Assembly: GCA_963728965.1 (NCBI GenBank)
Contig: CAVSMH010000010.1
Span: 124,001-188,000 of the forward strand
Direction of reading: 5' to 3'
Length of the DNA: 64,000 nucleotides
From: DASQZT01 sp963728965
GTDB lineage: Bacteria > Acidobacteriota > Terriglobia > Bryobacterales > Bryobacteraceae
Shown here: in pieces, positions 54,330 through 62,729 of the stretch
Position numbering within the stretch: position 1 is the stretch's first letter
Layout: every line of letters begins with the position of its first letter
The notes under the pieces: model-generated
Databases searched by the model: none
What the model was told of the DNA's origin: nothing
Seen by the model: only the letters and a program-made list of their open reading frames with translations
Translations under genes and position numbers: made by a program

Positions 54330-54641
54330 TCAAAAAAAACCGATCAGTAGCGATCGGAAGTAGACCCCCGGCGCCATGCTGGGCCGACCGTATACGCTGT
54401 CTTTGTAAAACTTCCGGCACAGCCGCTCCACCTTGGCATCGAAATCGTGCCCGTCCAGAATCTGATTCAAGCGGTCGTAGAAGACATTGGCTGGTGTCTC
54501 GACCACATCGCTGGTTGCGATCCACAGATCCTGTTGCCGCTCCCGCTTCCGCCGCGTTCCCATTGCCATATCCAATAGACGCTCAAAACATTTACGAGGT
54601 CACATGTCTTTATTCGCCCGTCTCACTATTACCACAGGCTG
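53142..54641 (-). mobile_element. 1500-bp insertion sequence (IS4/IS5 superfamily, IS1182-like)
   Basis: Both ends are defined. Imperfect terminal inverted repeats begin CAGCCCGTGTCAGAAGT on the left and CAGCCTGTGGTAATAGT on the right (12 of 17 positions match). A 4-bp target duplication, CTAG, flanks it at 53138-53141 and 54642-54645. The element carries one DDE transposase split over two frames. It lies in the same orientation as the gene it interrupts. CTAG fits the YTAR target preference of some IS5-group elements; the family name is tentative. Confidence 0.92.
54330..54569 (-). CDS. Transposase, first frame (N-terminal part)
   Basis: About 79 codons from ATG 54569 (MAMGTRRKRERQQDLWI) hold the N-terminal DNA-binding region of the transposase (KVERLCRKFYKDSVYGRPSM) and end at a TGA within a run of eight T (minus strand; A8 at 54332-54339). 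Loss of one T would join it to the second frame: FFEGLDSERGIAWRTADS. The second frame is closed by a TGA just upstream, so the shift must happen at the T run. Confidence 0.8.
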   Translation of the reverse strand: MAMGTRRKRERQQDLWIATSDVVETPANVFYDRLNQILDGHDFDAKVERLCRKFYKDSVYGRPSMAPGVYFRSLLIGFF

Positions 54642-54810
54642 CTAGGGCACGGCGGAACGACAGCGGCACTTCGCCGAGGGCATACACGTAGAGATCGAGA
54701 TCGGACCGCTCGTCGGCCGAGCCCGTTGCCGACGAGCCGGCGAGCGCCACAGCCACTACCTGCGGCAACTCGCCGAAGCGGCGGGCGATATGGAGGGCGA
54801 GAGGGTTCAA
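54610..54810 (-). pseudogene. N-terminal remnant of the nucleotidyltransferase gene
   Basis: A 66-codon piece starting at TTG 54810, which overlaps the response-regulator stop. It contains the GS-to-DLDL nucleotidyltransferase motif and then reads 11 codons into the insertion sequence before a TAA. Alone it lacks the third catalytic Asp and should be inactive. Confidence 0.8.
54642..54645. repeat. Target-site duplication CTAG, right copy
   Basis: CTAG directly outside the right inverted repeat. In the ancestral gene these bases encode part of codons CTA GCC (Leu-Ala). Confidence 0.85.
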
Positions 54811-55442
54811 TCGATCAGCCCGTTTCGTACGGCGAAGCGCACCAGTTCGTTGATGCTGTGCAGGTTGAGCTTCTCCATGATGCGCCCGCGGTGGGCGTCC
54901 ACGGTGTAGACGCTCAGCTTGAGAATGCCCGCGATCTCCTTGTTGGTCTTGCCTTCGGCGAGCATCTGAAGCACTTCACGTTCGCGGCTGGTGAGCAGAT
55001 CGATGGGGTTGGTAACGTGACGCCGGTAGTCGTCGAGCACGGAGTTGGAGACTCCGGGGCTGATGTAGCCTTCGCCGGAGGCCACCGCGCGCACGGCGGA
55101 GACGAGGTCGTCGGCCACCGAGTCTTTGAGCAGGTAGCCGCGGGCCCCGGCGCGCAGGATTTCGCGCACGTAGACCGAGTCCTTGTGCATGCTCAGCGCG
55201 AGGACGCGGCTGTGGGGCGCGCTGGCGGCCAGGCGGCGCGTGGCTTCGATGCCGTTGAGCTCGGGCATGGCGACATCCATGACCACGATATCGGGACGGA
55301 AGCGCTCGGCAAATTCGATAGCTTCCCGGCCGTTGCCGGCCTCGCCGACGATCTCCATATCGGGCTGCGCGTCGAGAATCATCTTGAAGCCCTGGCGGAC
55401 GACGGCGTGATCGTCAGCCAACAGGATGCGGATGTGTTTCAT
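54807..55442 (-). CDS. NarL/FixJ-family response regulator
   Basis: A 211-aa two-component regulator. The receiver domain (about 3-118) has Asp10/Asp11 and the phospho-acceptor Asp56 in VVMDVAMPEL; the LuxR-type helix-turn-helix (about 145-205) reads TSREREVLQMLAEGKTNKEI. ATG 55442 is chosen over 55466. It overlaps the histidine-kinase gene by 29 bases and its stop overlaps the TTG of the interrupted nucleotidyltransferase. Target genes are unknown. Confidence 0.93.
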   Translation of the reverse strand: MKHIRILLADDHAVVRQGFKMILDAQPDMEIVGEAGNGREAIEFAERFRPDIVVMDVAMPELNGIEATRRLAASAPHSRVLALSMHKDSVYVREILRAGARGYLLKDSVADDLVSAVRAVASGEGYISPGVSNSVLDDYRRHVTNPIDLLTSREREVLQMLAEGKTNKEIAGILKLSVYTVDAHRGRIMEKLNLHSINELVRFAVRNGLID

Positions 55443-56736
55443 GACGGATCGGGACCCGCACCTCAATTAGAACACCCTCGCCGGAGCGGGAGCGAACATT
55501 GAGATCGCCGCCGGCGCTGCGCGCGCGGGCACGCATGCCGATCATGCCCATGCCGCGCGGAGGGGAAGATTCGGGGCCGGCGCCGGGCGGCAGACCGCGT
55601 CCGTTGTCGCGGACGACGAGGCCGATCTCACCCGACTCGGCGTGCAGCTTTACGTGGACGCTGGTGGCGTGGGCGTGACGCGCGACGTTGGTGAGCGCCT
55701 CCTGGGCGATGCGGAAAAGGTGCGTTTCGGTTTCATCGGGGAGACGGCCGGAGTGGTTGGAGTCGAAATCGACGGCGATGCCCGTACGGGCGGAAAAGCC
55801 TTCCGCCAGCCAGCGCAGGCCGGCTTCGAGTCCGAAATCGTCGAGAATGGTGGGGCGCAGAAGTTGCGACATCTGGCGCACGTTGCCGATGGATTCGTCG
55901 ATCAGGCGGAAGCAGTCGTCCAGGCGCGCATGGTTGAGCCGGCCGTTGGATTCGAGGGCCGTGAGATTGGTCTTGATGGCGGTGAGGGACTGGCCCAGCT
56001 CGTCGTGGAGCTCGTGCGAGAAACGCCGGGCCGTGGCTTCCTGGTCCTCGAGCATGTGCCAGGAGACGCGGCCGAGCTCGGCTGCCTGCCACTCGATGCC
56101 GCGGGTAAGCTGAGACACCATGCGCACGGTGACCACGGCAAACACCAGCGCCAGCAGGGCGCTGGCGGCCGCGAAGGCGAACGAGGAGGTGAACAGCCGG
56201 GAGGAGAGGCGGTCGATCCGGCCCTGGGCAGCCGCCACTTTGCGGTACTCCGCCTCGATCAGGCGGGCGACCACCGAGATGAAGGCTTCGTGGTCGCGGA
56301 ACAGGTCCACCGAGGCGTAGGTCTCCACGTTTTCGGCGGTGAGCAGACGGCGCGCTTCGTGGGAGAAGTCCGCGGACGATTCCTTCAGGCGATTCCACAG
56401 GCGCGCTTCGGCGGTTTGCGAGCCCTCCACGGCGATGTGGTCGATGTCGCTGTCGGCTTGGTCGAGCTGGGCCATGATGCGGTCGTAGTCCACCGAATCG
56501 GGGTCGCGCGCCAGCACCGAGAACACCTCGCTGAGGCTGCTCTGGCGGCTGTGCAGCTCGTCGATCAGGCGGTTGGTGACCGACTGTTCGCGAAGCAGGC
56601 TGGCGGCGTTTTCGCGGATGGCCTGGATATTGCGGACACCCACGATGGTGGCCGCGGCCAGCAGCAGGATGACCAGGGCGAAGCCGGAGATGAGGACGCG
56701 AAAGATGTTCTGGTGGGTGATGCGCCGCGGATACAT
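55414..56736 (-). CDS. Membrane histidine kinase of the HisKA_3 type
   Basis: A 440-aa sensor kinase, partner of the adjacent regulator. Membrane helices are at about 11-33 and 183-205, enclosing a 150-residue periplasmic helical sensor (four-helix-bundle-like, with QSSLSEVFSVLARDPDS). The dimerisation/phospho domain has SHELHDELGQSL with His244 as phosphorylation site; the ATPase domain shows RIAQEALTNVARHA and DNGRGLPPGAG. It is the first gene of the operon. The signal is unknown; the bundle type often senses small ligands or stress. Confidence 0.94.
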   Translation of the reverse strand: MYPRRITHQNIFRVLISGFALVILLLAAATIVGVRNIQAIRENAASLLREQSVTNRLIDELHSRQSSLSEVFSVLARDPDSVDYDRIMAQLDQADSDIDHIAVEGSQTAEARLWNRLKESSADFSHEARRLLTAENVETYASVDLFRDHEAFISVVARLIEAEYRKVAAAQGRIDRLSSRLFTSSFAFAAASALLALVFAVVTVRMVSQLTRGIEWQAAELGRVSWHMLEDQEATARRFSHELHDELGQSLTAIKTNLTALESNGRLNHARLDDCFRLIDESIGNVRQMSQLLRPTILDDFGLEAGLRWLAEGFSARTGIAVDFDSNHSGRLPDETETHLFRIAQEALTNVARHAHATSVHVKLHAESGEIGLVVRDNGRGLPPGAGPESSPPRGMGMIGMRARARSAGGDLNVRSRSGEGVLIEVRVPIRHETHPHPVG

Positions 56737-56796
56737 CCGTTTTCAGTATCGCGCGGGCCGGGCGGCGCGGTGCATCGCCGCGCATGGTGAGCGCGG

Positions 56797-57495
56797 TCAG
56801 TGCGCGGTGTAATACGGCTTCAGGGCGGGCACGAGGCGCACCAGTTCGGCGGCGGCCATGGCGCCGATTTCCTGTCGGCCTTCCGGACCGAGATGGGTGT
56901 GGTCGGGCTTTCCGGCCGCATCCACGGCGTTGATCGCATCGCAACCGGCTGGGCCCAGTTTCTCGGCTTGGGCCAAGGTCAGGGAGTAGAGATCGATGAG
57001 AGTCACGTTCCGGTCTTCGGCCACGGCGCGCGCCGCGGCCACGTAGGGCACCAGAGAATCGCGGACAATTTTGCCGTCGGGTGTGAAGTTCCGGCGCACG
57101 ATTGAGGTGACAAGCACCGGCCGGGCACCGTTGACGCGCGCTTCGGCGATGTAGCGCGAGAGGTTCTCGCGGTAGGTGGTGGCGGCGTCGGTTTCGCGGT
57201 CGGGACCTTTGCCGGGAACATCGTTGTGCCCGAACTGGATCAAAATGTAATCGGCTTTGGCGGCGAGCGCGGGCGCCCACAGGCCTTCGTCGCGGAAGCT
57301 CTTGGAGCTGCGGCCGTTTTTGGCGAGGTTGATTACTTCCACGCCGGCGCCGAACGAGGCGCGCAAACCGGAACCCCAGCCGCCCTGGTCGTTGACCGTG
57401 GAGTCGCCTGCCAGCACGATGCGGATGGGCGGCGCGGCAGGCTGGGTGAAGCCGAGGGCGGCGAAAAACCCGAGCAGGAGCAAGGCTCGCGACAT
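56797..57495 (-). CDS. Secreted SGNH hydrolase, rhamnogalacturonan acetylesterase-like
   Basis: A 232-aa exported esterase with signal peptide (RALLLLGFFAALGFTQ). The four SGNH blocks are visible: Ser32 in LAGDSTVND, the Gly in GGWGSGL, Asn in NLAKNGRSSKS, His in FGHND, and Asp/His in DHTHLGPEG. The layout matches rhamnogalacturonan acetylesterases (RhgT-like) that remove acetyl groups from pectin. ATG 57495 is chosen since upstream residues are not signal-like. It is divergent from a pectin methylesterase fusion, which supports the pectin role. Confidence 0.9.
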   Translation of the reverse strand: MSRALLLLGFFAALGFTQPAAPPIRIVLAGDSTVNDQGGWGSGLRASFGAGVEVINLAKNGRSSKSFRDEGLWAPALAAKADYILIQFGHNDVPGKGPDRETDAATTYRENLSRYIAEARVNGARPVLVTSIVRRNFTPDGKIVRDSLVPYVAAARAVAEDRNVTLIDLYSLTLAQAEKLGPAGCDAINAVDAAGKPDHTHLGPEGRQEIGAMAAAELVRLVPALKPYYTAH

Positions 57496-57530
57496 GAGTC
57501 TCAGGGTAGCGCGAATTACAATCGTTGATA

Positions 57531-59555
57531 GTGCAAACACGAATCGGCGGAATGTTCGGGGCGGCCACGCTGGTCTTGAGTGCGGCTGCCGTGGGCCGCG
57601 CCGACAGCCAGCCACGGGCGATTCCGGCATGCTCGGTGCTGTCGGCCGAGCGGGCGGCACCTTCCGGCAAGCTGGACACGGCGCGCATTCAGACCGCGTT
57701 GAGCCTGTGCGCGCCCGGCCGCGCGGTGGTCCTGCGAGGCGACGGAGCCCGGCGGGTCTTCGAATCGGCGCCGCTCATTCTGCCCCGCGGGGTGACGCTG
57801 TTCGTCGGTGAGGGCGTGACCCTGTACGCCTCGCGCAATCCGCGCGATTACGACCTGCCGCCGCGGCGCTGTGGAGAGGAGCCGCCCGGAAAGGCGGCCG
57901 TCTGCAAGCCGTTCGTGTTCGCCTACCAGGCGGCGTTCAGCGGCGTAGCGGGCCCCGGCACGATTGACGGGCAAGGCGCCCCGTGGTGGAACCTCCCGCG
58001 CCAAGCCAGGGCGCTCGCCAGTACGGTCGCCGTGCCGGACCTGGTCTCGAGCTATGAATCGCAAGGATTCCGGCTCGACGGAATTACCTTGCGGAATGCC
58101 GCCGGCATGCATGCCGCGATTTACAAGACGATCGGCCTGGCCGTGTCGAACCTGAAGATCGCGTCGCCGGCTTCGGCGGGACTGCTGCTGAGCAATGCGG
58201 TGGATGCCAGGATCAACGGAGCATGGATCCGCGTGGCCGGCGAAGCCATCGGGGTGGAGGCCAGCATCCTCGGTGCCTCCGCAGGGCTGAGCCTGCGCGA
58301 TGTGCATGTCTTCGGCGGGAGGGGGATCCGGATCGGCGGAGCGGCGTACGGCGATGTTCATGGAATGGAGATTGCCGATGTCACGGTGGACGGGGCCGCC
58401 GCGGGATTCGAGATGAAACTCGCCGCCGCCGACGGCCTGGTGCCGCGCGATATCCGGTTCGGGAAGACCTGTTTCCGGGATGTGGCCGATGCCCTGCGGG
58501 TGACGCCCGCCGGCCGCGAGGCCGATTTCCGGGTGCCGCCCGCGGCGAATTGCGTCTACCCGGCCTTCGGTGCCGCCCCGAAATTGGATCTGACGGCGGA
58601 CCTCGGGAGCGCGATGCGGTTCGGCACGAAGGAAAACCTGGTAGTGTCGCCGGACGGCGCGAGTGGATTCCGATCGGTCCAGAGCGCGGTGGATGCGCTG
58701 CCGGCCACCGGCGGCGAGATCCTCATCAAGCCGGGCACGTACCGCGAAGTGGTGACCATCCGCAAACCGAAGGTCCGGCTGCATGGGGAAGGGAACCCGA
58801 CCATCGTTTTCGGGAATGGGGCGCCCACCTCGGGCGGAACGTTCAACACCGCCACGGTATTTGTGGAAGCGGACGGGGTGGAGATCGACACCCTGACGAT
58901 CGCCAATGATTTCGGCATCGGCAAGGGCCAGGCAGTGGCGCTCGCGGTCACCGGCGACCGCGCCATGTTTCGCCAACTGCGCCTTCTGGGAGCGCAGGAC
59001 ACGCTGTTCGCCGCCAGTCGCTACTGCTACGGCGACTACGGCCCATGCGTGCCGGCGCGGCAATATTTCGCCGATTCTTACATCGAAGGAAATGTGGATT
59101 TCATTTTCGGCGACAGCCAGGCGGTATTCGAGCGCTGCCGGATTCATGGCATCGCGCCGGGCAACGTGATGTACACCGCGCAGAGCCGGCACACGGCGGA
59201 GCAGAAGGCCAGCGGATATGTGTTCGACCACTGCCGGCTGACCGCCGCTGCGCGGCAGCGTGGGGTGATTTCCCTGGGGCGCCCGCGGAGACCGTATGCC
59301 ACCGTGGTGTGGCTGCATACGGTAATCGAGGCACCCGTGATTCCGGCCGGGTGGACGGAATGGGCACGCTTCGGAAAGCCAAGCCTGCCGACCGCCTACT
59401 ACGCGGAGTACGCATCGACGGGGGCGGGAGCTAACCTGCAGCGGCGAGAGCCGTATTCGCATCAGCTCTCCGCCGCAGAGGCGGAGAAGTGGGCGCCGGG
59501 ACCGTTCCTGGCGGGGAAGGATGGCTGGAACCCGGGTGCGGCGCGGCGGCGATAG
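57531..59555 (+). CDS. Fusion of a degenerate GH28-like domain and a pectin methylesterase (CE8)
   Basis: A 674-aa exported protein in two beta-helices. Residues about 30-345 resemble GH28 polygalacturonase (GPGTIDGQGAPWW), but the catalytic NTD, DD and GHG motifs are absent: matching places read SPASAG, AGEAIG and GGRGIRIGG. It is probably a binding module. Residues about 360-670 are a pectin methylesterase with Gln489-Asp490 (QDTLFA), Asp523 in VDFIFGD and the arginine of SLGRPRR, where the usual Trp after RP is Arg. Start is uncertain (TTG 57525, GTG 57531 or ATG 57552). It should remove methyl esters from pectin outside the cell. Confidence 0.88.
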   Translation: MQTRIGGMFGAATLVLSAAAVGRADSQPRAIPACSVLSAERAAPSGKLDTARIQTALSLCAPGRAVVLRGDGARRVFESAPLILPRGVTLFVGEGVTLYASRNPRDYDLPPRRCGEEPPGKAAVCKPFVFAYQAAFSGVAGPGTIDGQGAPWWNLPRQARALASTVAVPDLVSSYESQGFRLDGITLRNAAGMHAAIYKTIGLAVSNLKIASPASAGLLLSNAVDARINGAWIRVAGEAIGVEASILGASAGLSLRDVHVFGGRGIRIGGAAYGDVHGMEIADVTVDGAAAGFEMKLAAADGLVPRDIRFGKTCFRDVADALRVTPAGREADFRVPPAANCVYPAFGAAPKLDLTADLGSAMRFGTKENLVVSPDGASGFRSVQSAVDALPATGGEILIKPGTYREVVTIRKPKVRLHGEGNPTIVFGNGAPTSGGTFNTATVFVEADGVEIDTLTIANDFGIGKGQAVALAVTGDRAMFRQLRLLGAQDTLFAASRYCYGDYGPCVPARQYFADSYIEGNVDFIFGDSQAVFERCRIHGIAPGNVMYTAQSRHTAEQKASGYVFDHCRLTAAARQRGVISLGRPRRPYATVVWLHTVIEAPVIPAGWTEWARFGKPSLPTAYYAEYASTGAGANLQRREPYSHQLSAAEAEKWAPGPFLAGKDGWNPGAARRR

Positions 59556-59556
59556 T

Positions 59557-60033
59557 TCAGGCCGGGCCGGCGTCCGGAGTGCCGGCAGCCAGCGCGTCGG
59601 CGGAATCGTAGTCCTTTTGACCGCCCATGCTGTCGCCCGCCAGGGTGCGGGCATAGCCCCGCCAGGCGTAGAGTTGCGGTTCGCGGGGAGCGAGGGAGAT
59701 TGCCTGGCTGAAGTCCTGGATGGCGGATAGCAGCGACCCGCGCCGCAGGTGCAATTCCCCGCGGTATTGGTATGCCTGCCAGAATTGCGGGCTCAGGCGG
59801 ATGGCCTCGGTGAGGTGGGTGAGGGCGTCATCCGGCCGTCCGGAGGCGGCGAGGTGGTTGGCCTGATCGAGCATCGCGGCGGGATCGGGAAGTGACGAAA
59901 ACCGGCGGCCGACCAGGTGGAAGTACACACCCACAATCAGGCACAGGAAGGCCACATCGGCGGCGCCGGTAAAGTCCCACGCGCCGAGCAGAATCCGCGA
60001 CGCCAACGGGAGGCTGCCAAACAGCGCCGCCAT
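59557..60033 (-). CDS. Membrane-anchored TPR protein
   Basis: A 158-aa protein with one or two N-terminal hydrophobic segments (about 3-42, including AADVAFLCLIVGVYFHLVG) and three TPR units (about 55-150). The repeats have the usual GRPDDALTHLTEAIRLSP phrase. Its stop lies one base from the stop of the pectin methylesterase gene, so the genes are convergent and touch. A partner is not evident. Confidence 0.8.
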   Translation of the reverse strand: MAALFGSLPLASRILLGAWDFTGAADVAFLCLIVGVYFHLVGRRFSSLPDPAAMLDQANHLAASGRPDDALTHLTEAIRLSPQFWQAYQYRGELHLRRGSLLSAIQDFSQAISLAPREPQLYAWRGYARTLAGDSMGGQKDYDSADALAAGTPDAGPA

Positions 60034-60091
60034 GGCCCAAGCGGTGCGGCTCCACTGGCGTGCCTGTGTTCTGCTGGCCGGACGCGGGATG

Positions 60092-61093
60092 TCAGTGCAC
60101 CTCCAGGCTCTCGGGCTTGACGCCTTTGGCGGCGCCGCCGAACCGGAACGGCGAAGGATGATACTCCCCTACCAGGTCGACTTTCGATTGCGCCGGGATG
60201 CGCTTCTCCAACCCGAGGGCCCAGTAGCATGCGTTCACCAGCAGGCGGCGGAAGGGTTCGTTCCGGAGGTCCTGGCTGGAGCCCATGGTAGTGGTGAAGA
60301 TGCGGGCCGCTTTGCCGCGCGCGCCGGTGTAGGTTTTCACCCACGCTACGGGCAACATGGGATCGTTCAGCTTGCCTGAGGCCGGCGGGTCGGTTGCGTT
60401 CATGCCGGTGAGCACGGCGCCGAGCAGGAGCGGCACCGAGTCGCCGGGGAGCGGCAGTCGCACTTCGTAGACATCGGTGGGTACCCACACCGCGCCGCTC
60501 GGGATACCGCGGAGAATCGGATGGTTCGTCTGTCCGGGAGCAGTGATCGCGCGCGTGCTCTGGACGCCGTGCCGTCCGTGGTGATTGATCCAGGTCTCGC
60601 CCAGCACCTGGCGCCCGAAGCCGCCGTCCCATTCCTTGCTGTTCCAGGTGTAGCGGCTGTAGGTGGCGCTGGACTTCAGGGCGAAGGCATGGGTGGCGGT
60701 GCGGAGAGCGACAATGGGGCGGCCGGAATCGACGTAGTCCACGATGTGTTTCATCTGCGCATCGGGCAGGTCGCGGTGGCGAGTGAACAGCACCAGGAGG
60801 TCGGCCTTATCGAGCGATTCGAGCCCCGGGATGTTGGTGGTGATGTCGGGATTGATGGTGCCATCGGCCGGGTCGATGGCGAACAGGACAGTGCAATCGA
60901 AGCCGTGATAGCGGGCCAGAATGCGCGCCAACTGGGGAAGGGCTTCTTCGGAGCGGTACTCTTCATCGCCCGAGACGAGCACAATGCGTTTGCCCGCGCC
61001 GGGACCGGAGGCGCCGCGAACGACGAGGCGGTCCGCGGCCGGCAAGGCGGCGAGGAGCCCGCCTAAGAGAAGCACAAATCTGGCGAAGGCCAT
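60092..61093 (-). CDS. Exported ThuA-domain (trehalose-utilisation/glutamine-amidotransferase-like) protein
   Basis: A 333-aa protein with a signal peptide (RFVLLLGGLLAALPAA). The ThuA domain shows KRIVLVSGDEEYRSEEALP, LLVLFTRHRDLPD and ATHAFAL, then WINHHGRHG. The fold is that of class I amidotransferases without the Cys-His-Glu triad; the function in this family is not settled, though many accompany sugar catabolism in Planctomycetes and Acidobacteria. It lies 58 bp upstream of the TPR gene on the same strand and may share a transcript. It is divergent from the aldolase gene. Confidence 0.88.
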   Translation of the reverse strand: MAFARFVLLLGGLLAALPAADRLVVRGASGPGAGKRIVLVSGDEEYRSEEALPQLARILARYHGFDCTVLFAIDPADGTINPDITTNIPGLESLDKADLLVLFTRHRDLPDAQMKHIVDYVDSGRPIVALRTATHAFALKSSATYSRYTWNSKEWDGGFGRQVLGETWINHHGRHGVQSTRAITAPGQTNHPILRGIPSGAVWVPTDVYEVRLPLPGDSVPLLLGAVLTGMNATDPPASGKLNDPMLPVAWVKTYTGARGKAARIFTTTMGSSQDLRNEPFRRLLVNACYWALGLEKRIPAQSKVDLVGEYHPSPFRFGGAAKGVKPESLEVH

Positions 61094-61250
61094 GGAGCGC
61101 TATGGTACTATGCGCGGGCGGGCGAGGGATAGGGGCCTTCGCGGGACCGGCGTGCCGGCGGCGGAGGCCGGTGGCGGGCGGCCCTGTGCAAAGCCGGCGC
61201 GGGTGGCAAACGGTTGCCCGTCTTCCGCCAATCATGTTACGTGTGAGCGT

Positions 61251-62273
61251 ATGCCATTAGTATCGATGCGTCAGCTTCTTGATGAGGCTGCCAAAGGCGG
61301 TTATGGCGTTGGTGCGTTCAACGTCAATAACATGGAACAGATTCAGTCGATCATGGAGGCGGCCCGCGAAACCAAGTCGCCGGTGATCGTACAGGCGAGC
61401 CGCGGCGCGCGCTCCTATTCGCAGGACCGGTTCCTGTATCATTTAATGCTCGCGGCCACGGAGCTTTACCCTGAGATCCCGACCGTACTGCATCTCGATC
61501 ACGGCAACAGCGTCGAGACCTGCAAGAGCGCCATCGACATGGGCTTCACCAGTGTGATGATGGATGGCTCGCTGATGCCGGATGGCAAGACTCCGTCCAG
61601 CTTCGACTACAACGTGCAGGCCACCCGCGAGGTGGTGGAGATGGCGCATGCCAAGGGCGTCACCGTGGAGGGCGAGATCGGCTGCCTTGGCGGCATCGAG
61701 GACGGCCACGGAGCCGGGCTCGACGGTCTGTCGCATCTGACCGACCCGGCGCAGGCGGAGGAGTTCGTCAAACTGACCGGGCTGGACGCGCTGGCCATCG
61801 CCATCGGCACCAGCCACGGCGCCTACAAGTTCAGCAAGAAACCCACCGGTGAGACGCTCAAGATGGAGCGCCTCATCGAGATCCATCGCCGCCTGCCCAA
61901 TGTCCACCTGGTGATGCACGGCTCTTCCAGCGTGCCCAAGGAGTTGCAGGACATCATCAATCAGTACGGCGGCAAGCTGAAGCCCACCTTCGGCGTTCCG
62001 GTGGAAGAGATCCAGCTTGGCATCAAGAACGGCGTGCGCAAGATCAACGTCGATACCGACAACCGGCTGGCCATCACCGGTGCCATCCGCAAGGTGTTCA
62101 TCGAATCGCCCGAGAAGTTCGACCCGCGCGACTACCTGAAGCCGGCTCGCGAGGCGATGAAGAAGGTGGTTGCGGAACGCATGACCCAGTTCGGCCAGGC
62201 CGGCCACGCCGGCGACTACGAGCCCATCCCGCTTCAGGCGATGGCCGAGCGCTATCAGGCCGCGCTGGTCTGA
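61251..62273 (+). CDS. Class II fructose-1,6-bisphosphate aldolase
   Basis: A 340-aa zinc aldolase that interconverts fructose 1,6-bisphosphate with dihydroxyacetone phosphate and glyceraldehyde 3-phosphate. Metal and substrate motifs: HLDHGNSVETCKSAID, VEGEIGCLGGIEDG, AIGTSHGAYK and VMHGSSSVP, then the NVDTDNRLA phosphate loop. The 340-residue length and the GIEDG insert match the CbbA-type subgroup of class II enzymes. ATG 61251 is chosen; the much longer open frame to 60921 overlaps the divergent ThuA gene. A strong hairpin follows. Confidence 0.95.
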   Translation: MPLVSMRQLLDEAAKGGYGVGAFNVNNMEQIQSIMEAARETKSPVIVQASRGARSYSQDRFLYHLMLAATELYPEIPTVLHLDHGNSVETCKSAIDMGFTSVMMDGSLMPDGKTPSSFDYNVQATREVVEMAHAKGVTVEGEIGCLGGIEDGHGAGLDGLSHLTDPAQAEEFVKLTGLDALAIAIGTSHGAYKFSKKPTGETLKMERLIEIHRRLPNVHLVMHGSSSVPKELQDIINQYGGKLKPTFGVPVEEIQLGIKNGVRKINVDTDNRLAITGAIRKVFIESPEKFDPRDYLKPAREAMKKVVAERMTQFGQAGHAGDYEPIPLQAMAERYQAALV

Positions 62274-62310
62274 GGCGGTCCCCAACCTTCGACTTTCGGC
62301 ATTCACCCAC

Positions 62311-62344
62311 CGTCGGGCGTCAACCTCGTGGGCAGCGCCCGACG
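62311..62344 (+). terminator. Hairpin downstream of the aldolase gene
   Basis: CGTCGGGCG (62311-62319) pairs perfectly with CGCCCGACG (62336-62344), giving a 9-bp stem and a 16-base loop, 38 bases after the aldolase stop. No T tract follows, so it is a possible terminator or 3' stabiliser. Confidence 0.45.
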
Positions 62345-62456
62345 AATCTCGTGGACACTCGATCCGGCCGCATCTTCCAGCCCGGTCGTAACTCCAGCGC
62401 CATCAACTACTTGAGCTTTGGCATACTCCGTGCATTCCCAAGGGCAGAGAGACAGT

Positions 62457-62687
62457 ATGCACACTCAGAGCTCCAACGCGGATGAAGGCAACGGGATCGG
62501 CCCCTCCGGGAATTCCGCCGATTCCCGGGCGCCCTACCTCGCAATGGCCCCTTTGGACGACGTGATGTTTGAACAACTGGAATACCTGCTGGCACACACC
62601 AGCGTGGACTGCGCGCCGGAGTGCGCCGAATGCACCCGGCTCGCCCACATTCAAAAATGGCTGCTGCTGCCGTTTCTGCGGGCATGA
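62457..62687 (+). CDS. Small Cys-motif protein of unknown function
   Basis: A 76-aa protein (MHTQSSNADEGNG at the start). After a disordered N-terminal 30 residues comes an ordered part: DDVMFEQLEYLLAHTSVDCAPECAECTRLAHIQKWLLLPF. The CAPECAEC cluster (CxxxCxxC) probably binds zinc or another metal; the protein is far too short for a radical-SAM enzyme. The ATG follows GAGAGAC, a weak ribosome site. No family is recognised and the position after the aldolase gives no clear link. Confidence 0.6.
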   Translation: MHTQSSNADEGNGIGPSGNSADSRAPYLAMAPLDDVMFEQLEYLLAHTSVDCAPECAECTRLAHIQKWLLLPFLRA

Positions 62688-62729
62688 GCGATACGGACGA
62701 TCGCTCTTGGGGACGCCCGCCGCGGCGGC

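Larger units (their letters stand above)
52191..54810 (-). pseudogene. Nucleotidyltransferase-DUF4037-VOC fusion gene interrupted by an insertion sequence
   Basis: The 3' part (52191-53137) and 5' part (54646-54810) belong to one gene split by a 1500-bp insertion sequence. Removing 53142-54641 and one CTAG duplication joins the frame exactly (RRALA then GPGAEIDNRFWE), giving 371 codons. The N-terminal piece carries the nucleotidyltransferase signature GSSATGSADERSDLDLYVY; the third acidic residue (GLDVMY) and a DUF4037-type helical part follow, then a VOC domain (about 250-371). The TTG start overlaps the response-regulator stop, so the gene was third in a kinase-regulator-transferase operon. 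The insertion looks recent, since the remnants are otherwise intact. Confidence 0.88.

Noticed and set aside
62590..62640. Radical-SAM motif CxxxCxxC
   Set aside because: The protein has only 76 residues, so a SAM barrel is impossible.
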